This document shows, in pieces, positions 58,980 to 64,000 of a stretch of 64,000 nt of DNA (position 1 is its first letter; every line of letters begins with the position of its first letter). This DNA is from SZUA-442 sp963792405 (lineage in GTDB: Bacteria > Actinomycetota > Acidimicrobiia > Spongiisociales > UBA5794). The position numbers and the translations under genes are program-made. Under the pieces are notes generated by a model that made no database searches, had not been told where the DNA came from, and saw only the letters and a list, made by a program, of their open reading frames with translations. The stretch is from positions 1,302,001 through 1,366,000 of the forward strand of contig CAWBVU010000006.1 in NCBI GenBank assembly GCA_963792405.1, read 5' to 3'.

Positions 58980-59878
58980 CCCCTCGGCTGTGAACGCAGC
59001 TCGGCGGTGAGCCCGTCGAGGAGGTCGTGCTCGCTGACGCGCACCCTCTCCGCTGATGCGGCGAGGAGGGCACGCTGCGCGATGATCGCACCGGCGACGA
59101 TCACCGGGGCACGAGCGGGATCGAGCGACGGGATCGCCTCCAGTTCGCGGAGGGTCATGGTCGCCAGCGCGTCCCCGAGGGTCGCGATGTCATCTGTCGT
59201 CATCATCGTCCCGTGCACCGCGGCACGGTCGTAGCGGTCGAGCCCGAGGTGGATCCCCGCCAGGCTCGTGAAGGTGCCGGCCACCCCGATCAGCGTGTCT
59301 GTCCGTGCCCGCACGCGAGGCTCCGAGAGGACGGCATCGACCTCGGCTCGTGCTCGTACGACCCGATCGGGCGACGGGGGATGGCCGCCGAGGCACCGAT
59401 CGGTGAGACGGACGGAGCCGATGTCGTAGCTGTGGGACCAGCTGACCGAACCGGCCTCGCCCTCGATGAACTCGGTCGATCCACCTCCGATGTCACACAC
59501 GACGTGGGGCCCGGAGTCGAGTCCGTCGGTCGCCCCTGCGTAGGACAGGAGTGCCTCCCTGTCCCCCGCGATGACCTCGGGCACGACCCCGAGGAGTTCT
59601 GCGATCTCGTCCATGACGGCGGCTCCGTTGCGGGCATCGCGTGTCGCCGACGTCGCCACTGCCCCGATGCGACCCACACCGCTGCGTCGGCAGAGCTCGG
59701 CATATCGGCTGATCACCTCGAGCGTCGCGTCCACGGCGGATCGCTCGAGCACCTTCGCGGCATCGACGCCTCGACCGAGGCCGGTCACCACGACCTCCCT
59801 CGCGACCTCGGCGCCGTCGTCGGCGGTGATCAGCAGGCGGATGGTGTTGCTGCCGATGTCGATCGCGGCGACCGTCAT
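58976..59878 (-). CDS. Ppx/GppA-family exopolyphosphatase
   Basis: A 300-residue ASKHA-fold phosphatase. The first phosphate-binding loop is AIDIGSNTIRLL, the second is CDIGGGSTEF and the catalytic Glu region is ATSATRDARN. It lacks the C-terminal HD-like domain, so it is the short, Ppx2-like form found in the same gene order in mycobacteria. Its ATG overlaps the DUF501 stop (ATGA). It probably hydrolyses polyphosphate or pppGpp. Confidence 0.92.
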   Translation of the reverse strand: MTVAAIDIGSNTIRLLITADDGAEVAREVVVTGLGRGVDAAKVLERSAVDATLEVISRYAELCRRSGVGRIGAVATSATRDARNGAAVMDEIAELLGVVPEVIAGDREALLSYAGATDGLDSGPHVVCDIGGGSTEFIEGEAGSVSWSHSYDIGSVRLTDRCLGGHPPSPDRVVRARAEVDAVLSEPRVRARTDTLIGVAGTFTSLAGIHLGLDRYDRAAVHGTMMTTDDIATLGDALATMTLRELEAIPSLDPARAPVIVAGAIIAQRALLAASAERVRVSEHDLLDGLTAELRSQPRG

Positions 59879-60399
59879 GTGGGCTCGGCCCACTGCGGGT
59901 TCGTCGTCGCAACCCCCTCCGCCTCGACCACGCACGGGACAGCGCAGTCCAGATCCCCGATCTGGGCCATCGTCGCCGCACCGATCGGATTGTCGTTGCC
60001 CGCCGCCGAATCGGCATAGTGCGCGTGGAGGCACTTGACCCCCCGAAGGGAACCGGCGACGCCACCGTCAGGGCGCGGGCCGAGCCAGTCGACGGGGATC
60101 ATCGCGTCTCGATCGCGTCGGTAGCGGTCCATCGCCTCGCCGTACGCCGCAGCGAGGTCGGGGTCTGCATCGATGGCAGCGTCGGCCCGCTTCACACCGC
60201 CCGCAGCCTCGAGCCTGCTGATGCGAAGGGTCGCCAGGGGGCAGGTGAGCCAATGCGTCGTGGGGAAAGGGGTCCCGTCGTCGAGGATGGGCGGCACGCG
60301 GGTCACGACGGGAAGGCCCAGATGGCAGCGAGTCTCGACCTCGACGCTCGACCGTGGCGGCCGTCCTATCTGGACGGCGACGATGGCACGATCATCCAT
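59875..60399 (-). CDS. DUF501 protein
   Basis: A 174-residue protein of the DUF501 family, function unknown, found in actinobacteria beside ftsB and ppx. Recognisable segments are AVQIGRPPRSSVEVETRCHL, DDGTPFPTTHWLTCP, ISRLEAAGG and KCLHAHYAD. The conserved Cys and His residues (LTCP, KCLHAHYA) may bind metal. The ATG overlaps the ftsB stop by eight bases, and its own stop overlaps the ppx start. Confidence 0.9.
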   Translation of the reverse strand: MDDRAIVAVQIGRPPRSSVEVETRCHLGLPVVTRVPPILDDGTPFPTTHWLTCPLATLRISRLEAAGGVKRADAAIDADPDLAAAYGEAMDRYRRDRDAMIPVDWLGPRPDGGVAGSLRGVKCLHAHYADSAAGNDNPIGAATMAQIGDLDCAVPCVVEAEGVATTNPQWAEPT

Positions 60400-60832
60400 C
60401 TGCCGCGACGTCTCGGCCCGTGACGAAGTCCCAGATCCTCTGGAACATGCCTCGCTCATCGGGTGGCGCCACGACCGGCTCGGCGGCCCGGGTCTCCCCC
60501 ACGGGCCCGTCGGGCGTGATGACGACGTAGCCGACCTCGCCGGGCTTGACGAACCCGTACTGCTCGCGGGCGATGCGCTCGATCTCCTCGTCACCGAGCA
60601 GCGCCGTGGCCTCCTCCTCGAGGACGGCGTTCTCGGCGACGAGCGCCTCGAGCCGTTCCCGGGCGGCATCGACCTGGGTCCCCCGCTCGAGGTACTGCTG
60701 GACGGGCAGGACACCCGTGGCGACGAGGCCGAGCGCGATGAGCAGGATGGCGAACGCCACGGACGTCCAGCGTCTGCGGCGCCGCGGTTCGCGAGGCCGT
60801 CGTTCGAGGGGGCGTTCGAGGGTGTCGGTCAT
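60392..60832 (-). CDS. ftsB: FtsB/DivIC septum formation protein
   Basis: A 146-residue bitopic cell-division protein: a basic cytoplasmic tail (ERRPREPRRRRRW), one transmembrane helix (about 23-43), then a coiled coil (about 50-85, ARERLEALVAENAVLEEEA) and a YGFVKPGE segment typical of the FtsB/DivIC group. It acts in the divisome with FtsL and FtsQ. It follows eno with an ATGA overlap, as in the conserved actinobacterial operon. Confidence 0.9.
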   Translation of the reverse strand: MTDTLERPLERRPREPRRRRRWTSVAFAILLIALGLVATGVLPVQQYLERGTQVDAARERLEALVAENAVLEEEATALLGDEEIERIAREQYGFVKPGEVGYVVITPDGPVGETRAAEPVVAPPDERGMFQRIWDFVTGRDVAADG

Positions 60833-62112
60833 CGGAATCGGGCGAAGGCGTCCCAGCCGGCGAAGCGCGCCTCGTCCCCGAGGCGCTCCTCGATGCGCAG
60901 GAGCTGGTTGTACTTGGCGGTGCGCTCCCCCCTGGCGGGGGCGCCCGTCTTGATCTGCCCGGCGTTCGTGGCGACCGCGAGATGGGCGATGAACGAGTCC
61001 TCGGACTCACCCGAGCGGTGCGACACCATCGTCCCGTAGGAGGATCGCACGGCGAGGTCGATGGTGTGCAGCGTCTCGGAGAGGGACCCGATCTGGTTGA
61101 CCTTGATCAACACCGCGTTCGCGACGCCGAGGCCGATGGCCTTCTCGAGGAGCTCGACGTTCGTCACCAGGAGGTCGTCGCCGACGATCTGCGTGCGTGA
61201 CCCGATCGTGTCGGTCATCAGCTTCCAGCCCTCCCAGTCGTCTTCGTCGAGGCCGTCCTCGATCGACACGATGGGATAGTCCGACACGAGCCCCGCCAGA
61301 TGGTCGACCATCTCGGCCGAGCCCAGCGACGCACCGGACAGTTCGTAGCGGCCGTCCCGGAACAGCTCCGTCGCCGCCACGTCGAGCGCGAACGAGACGT
61401 CCTCACCGACTCGGTACCCCGCGGCCTCGATCGCCTCCGAGAGCACGTCGAGGACCGCACGATCCGACTCGAGGTCGGGGGCGAAGCCGCCCTCGTCACC
61501 GACGTTGGTGGGGAGCCCCATACCGGAGAGGACCTTCTTGAGCGAGTGGTACACCTCGACCCCCGCCCTCAGGGACTCCCGGTAGCTCGGCGCGCCGCCG
61601 GGGACGAGCATGAACTCCTGCACGTCGATCGAGTTTGCGGCATGGGCGCCGCCGTTGACGACGTTGAAGCACGGCGTGGGAAGGGTTCGCGCCGACGTGC
61701 CCCCCAGATAGCGGTACGTCGGGAGGCCGACGGCCATCGACGCGGCCCTGGCCGCGGCCAGCGAGACGCTGAGGATCGCGTTGGCGCCGAGCCTCCCCTT
61801 GTCGGGGGTCCCGTCGAGGTCGATCATCGTCAGGTCGATGGATTCCTGCCGGGTGGCGTCCATGCCGACGAGCGCGGGCCCGATCAGGTCGTTGACGTTC
61901 GCGACGGCCTTCGTGACGCCCTTGCCGGCGTAGCGGTCGTCCCCGTCACGCAGTTCGACGGCTTCGCCCGCACCCGTCGATGCCCCGGAGGGGACGATGG
62001 CCCTTCCGAAGCCTCCTCCCGTGAGCGCGACCTCCGCCTCGACCGTGGGGTTGCCGCGAGAATCGAGGACCTCGCGTGCGTGGACGCTGGTGATGGTGGT
62101 GTGATTGCCCAT
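60829..62112 (-). CDS. eno: enolase
   Basis: A 427-residue glycolytic enzyme. SIEDGLDEDDWEGW and the signature VLIKVNQIGSLSET are present, as is SHRSGESEDSFIAHLAVA, with the Mg ligands Asp and Glu and the catalytic lysine in place. The length fits. TACCCT lies ten bases before the ATG, so the mRNA leader would be only a few bases. Confidence 0.97.
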   Translation of the reverse strand: MGNHTTITSVHAREVLDSRGNPTVEAEVALTGGGFGRAIVPSGASTGAGEAVELRDGDDRYAGKGVTKAVANVNDLIGPALVGMDATRQESIDLTMIDLDGTPDKGRLGANAILSVSLAAARAASMAVGLPTYRYLGGTSARTLPTPCFNVVNGGAHAANSIDVQEFMLVPGGAPSYRESLRAGVEVYHSLKKVLSGMGLPTNVGDEGGFAPDLESDRAVLDVLSEAIEAAGYRVGEDVSFALDVAATELFRDGRYELSGASLGSAEMVDHLAGLVSDYPIVSIEDGLDEDDWEGWKLMTDTIGSRTQIVGDDLLVTNVELLEKAIGLGVANAVLIKVNQIGSLSETLHTIDLAVRSSYGTMVSHRSGESEDSFIAHLAVATNAGQIKTGAPARGERTAKYNQLLRIEERLGDEARFAGWDAFARFR

Positions 62113-62122
62113 GTGCGCTCCG

Positions 62123-62128
62123 AGGGTA
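62123..62128 (-). promoter_or_regulatory. putative -10 box of the eno operon
   Basis: TACCCT on the minus strand, ten bases before the eno ATG, in the 33-base gap after mazG. The short distance gives an almost leaderless mRNA. Confidence 0.38.
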
Positions 62129-62145
62129 GACGGCGGATCTCGTTC

Positions 62146-63624
62146 CTACGGGCTTTCCGGAGGGGTGTCCGTCCCCCCCATTGTGGTCGCCTTTGCGGAG
62201 TGCCATGCCGCGTCGAGCTCCTCGACGGACGCATCGGCGATCGGTCGATCCTGCGCCGCGAACTCGGCCTCGACGATGCGGAAACGCTCCATGAACCTGT
62301 CGACGCTGCGCCGGAGGGCGGTCTCCGCGTCGACCTCGAGGTGGCGTGACAGGTTGATCACCGTGAAGAGGACGTCACCGAGCTCATCGGTCACCGCATC
62401 ACGGTCACCGAGGGCCTCGCGGAGTTCCCGGATCTCGTCGTCGAGGACGCCGAAGACGGGCTCCGCCGCCCCCCAGTCGAACGAGACACCAGCCGCACGC
62501 TTCTGCACCTTCAGGGCGCGTGCGATCGCGGGCATGCCCGTCGGAACGTCGTCCATCAGGCTCCCGCGTGCGGTCTCCTCCTGCTTGATCTGTTCCCAGT
62601 TGGAGAGCACGTCGGCGGCCCCCGAGACCTCCACCTCGCCGAACACGTGCGGGTGGCGACGGACGAGCTTGCGTCGGTTCATCTCGGCGACCTCGTCGAT
62701 GTCGAAGGCGCCCGCCTCCGCGGCGAGCGTGGAATGGAACAGCACCTGGAGCAGCAGATCGCCGAGCTCGTCCTCGACCTCGGCGTAGGCGCCGAAGTCG
62801 ACCTCACCTGCCGGGGCCTCCACGGAGAGCCTTCCGAGTGCCTCTGCGGTCTCGTACGCCTCCTCGAGCAGGTGGGCGAGGAGGGTGTGGTGCGTCTGCT
62901 CCCTGTCCCACGGGCATTCGGCGCGCAGGAGCCTGTTCGTGGCGATCAGGCCGAGGAGTCCGACATCGCTCGCCGGCACGAACACCGACGTGCGTGGTCC
63001 GGCGTCGTAGGAGGCGAGGTCCATCACGGGCATCCAGCGGACCACTTCGTCGTCGTCACCGAGGCGATCCATCGCCAAGACCTCGGCATCGTCCGCCAGA
63101 GTCCTGGCGAGGGTCACCGCGAGGTCTGCGGCACGCAACGTCGAGTCGACCTGGGTGACGATCGTGGGGAGGTGAAGGGGGAGCGGGTCGGGGAGGTCCC
63201 TCGCATCGAGGACCTGGAGGCCGTCGTCGATGGGATCGATCCCTGCGGCGGCGAGGGCGAGGTCCAGGAACGACGTCGCCGGCATCACCGAGACCTCGAT
63301 GCCCCTGCGCCTCGCCACGTCGACGACCGCACCGACGGTCCGTTCGCCCACCATTGGGCTGCCCGGAACCGCGTAGACCACGTGCGCCGTCGCCGCCGCC
63401 AGCACACGCTCGACGATCGCGCGGTAGACCTCGTCGAAGTCGCCATGGGACTCATACAGGTCGTCGCAGGTGGTGACGTCGCGAAATGCGGCGAGGTCGG
63501 CCGATGCGGGATGGCGATCGGTGCGCAGGATCACGGTCACCGAGGGGTCCTCCAGCAGCTGCCTGGTCCTCTCGTCGACACCGTCGAGCCGTGAGGGGCC
63601 GAGGCCGACGATCGTGATCGGCAT
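62146..63624 (-). CDS. mazG: tetrapyrrole methylase-like/MazG nucleotide pyrophosphohydrolase
   Basis: A 492-residue fusion. The N-terminal 220 residues form a tetrapyrrole-methylase-like domain (ITIVGLGPSRLD, YAVPGSPMVGERTV), and the C-terminal half holds two MazG helical domains with the acidic metal sites ECPWDREQTHHTL, EEAYETAEAL, DELGDLLLQV and, in the second domain, DELGDVLFTVINLSRHL. This is the YabN-like architecture. MazG removes aberrant NTPs. The stop of the parvulin gene overlaps its ATG by one base (TGATG). Confidence 0.92.
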   Translation of the reverse strand: MPITIVGLGPSRLDGVDERTRQLLEDPSVTVILRTDRHPASADLAAFRDVTTCDDLYESHGDFDEVYRAIVERVLAAATAHVVYAVPGSPMVGERTVGAVVDVARRRGIEVSVMPATSFLDLALAAAGIDPIDDGLQVLDARDLPDPLPLHLPTIVTQVDSTLRAADLAVTLARTLADDAEVLAMDRLGDDDEVVRWMPVMDLASYDAGPRTSVFVPASDVGLLGLIATNRLLRAECPWDREQTHHTLLAHLLEEAYETAEALGRLSVEAPAGEVDFGAYAEVEDELGDLLLQVLFHSTLAAEAGAFDIDEVAEMNRRKLVRRHPHVFGEVEVSGAADVLSNWEQIKQEETARGSLMDDVPTGMPAIARALKVQKRAAGVSFDWGAAEPVFGVLDDEIRELREALGDRDAVTDELGDVLFTVINLSRHLEVDAETALRRSVDRFMERFRIVEAEFAAQDRPIADASVEELDAAWHSAKATTMGGTDTPPESP

Positions 63625-64000
63625 CAGGGGGACGCCGGTGGGGGCAGGATGCCGTCGCCTTCTGGGAACCATCGGCCGATCTGCGACCGCACCACGATGT
63701 CGGCGGACCCGACGGCATCGTCCCTCCAGATCGCGAACGCGACGCTCAGGACGGGGTCGGTGAGCCACCGATCGGCCTCGGCGACGAACGCCTCGAACGA
63801 TGCGGGCACCTGACGGTCGTCGATGGTCACCACGTGCCAGCCGATCTCCGTCTGGAACGGCGGGAGGACCTCCCCCACCGGGCCGCTCGCCACGACTGTG
63901 GAGAAGGGGTCGACGAAGGCGGAGGGGCTGGTGGGACACGGAAGTTGGCCGCCCTCTGCGCCCGTGTCGAGGGACACCTCGTCGGCAACGGCACCGAAGT
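63624..64000 (-). CDS. parvulin-type peptidyl-prolyl isomerase (partial, C-terminal part)
   Basis: The frame stays open to the window edge, so only the C-terminal 124 codons are visible. FGAVADEVSLDTGAEGGQL near the edge is the rotamase core of PpiC/SurA-like proteins, followed by AFVDPFSTVVASGPVGEV and QTEIGWHVVTIDDR. Such proteins are usually exported foldases with an N-terminal signal or lipobox, which would lie outside the window. The rest of the protein is helical. Confidence 0.85.
   Translation of the reverse strand, partial: FGAVADEVSLDTGAEGGQLPCPTSPSAFVDPFSTVVASGPVGEVLPPFQTEIGWHVVTIDDRQVPASFEAFVAEADRWLTDPVLSVAFAIWRDDAVGSADIVVRSQIGRWFPEGDGILPPPASP

Noticed and set aside
1..64000. Integrated mobile element or prophage
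   Set aside because: No transposase, integrase, phage structural gene or flanking direct repeat is visible, and gene style is uniform throughout.

Overview
The window is 64 kb of GC-rich, densely packed bacterial chromosome from an actinobacterium (phylum Actinomycetota). Several family and gene-order markers support this: the run parvulin-mazG-eno-ftsB-DUF501-ppx, a NucS/EndoMS mismatch endonuclease, two F420-type LLM oxidoreductases, an Eis-type acetyltransferase, a SufU-type Suf system and many apparently leaderless promoters. A deep lineage such as Acidimicrobiia is plausible, but that is inference. I see no insertion sequence, prophage, CRISPR array or rRNA. No gene-free stretch exceeds 300 bases; the longest are about 248 bases (20897-21144, inverted repeats and a candidate sufB promoter) and 207 bases (19283-19489, a repeat element).

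Layout. 1-4030: end of a membrane protein, an alpha/beta hydrolase, a lipoprotein, small proteins, then a thiol-redox cluster (DsbB-like, TlpA-like, metallo-beta-lactamase fold). 4050-8148: an LLM oxidoreductase, then sufC1-sufS-sufU and pncA. 8178-14466 (minus): sufD-Rieske-sufC2, then sir2, fumC, pncB. 14667-19282: M23 peptidase, uracil-DNA glycosylase, a glycoside-hydrolase-like lipoprotein, a primary-type sigma factor and nucS. 19490-25533 (minus): sufB and the large subunit of glutamate synthase. 25729-32989: Eis-like acetyltransferase, LLM oxidoreductase, PPOX protein, a heterodimeric ABC exporter and a BrkB-family membrane protein. 33059-37598: beta-propeller lipoprotein coupled to a membrane protein with a degenerate phosphatase fold, then an M3 peptidase. 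37658-45652: SDR protein and menaquinone genes menE, menB, menA, menD, menF, interrupted by an ArsR-SRPBCC pair. 45674-50577 (minus): DUF3159 protein, alpha/beta hydrolase, CBS-BON protein, GNAT/ADP-forming acyl-CoA synthetase. 50712-55974: thiol-rich ArsR regulator, two-component system, secreted protein, GGDEF-EAL enzyme, DJ-1/PfpI protein. 56053-58979: small membrane protein, tRNA-Leu(UAA), small secreted protein, EF-G-like GTPase. 58976-64000 (minus): ppx, DUF501, ftsB, eno, mazG and a partial parvulin.

How the genes connect. Fe-S assembly is split between two loci about 12 kb apart, each with its own SufC ATPase. NAD salvage (pncA, pncB) and an NAD-consuming sirtuin sit between the two halves. 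Menaquinone synthesis is nearly complete; menC and an assigned menH are missing. The two ArsR-type genes each carry a palindrome overlapping a recognisable promoter.

The most systematic regulatory signal is a TAnnnT hexamer 6-8 bases upstream of 17 start codons that lack a good ribosome-binding site, which predicts widespread leaderless transcription. I did not find a clearly new defence or biosynthetic system; the content is mainly core metabolism with several unusual variants.
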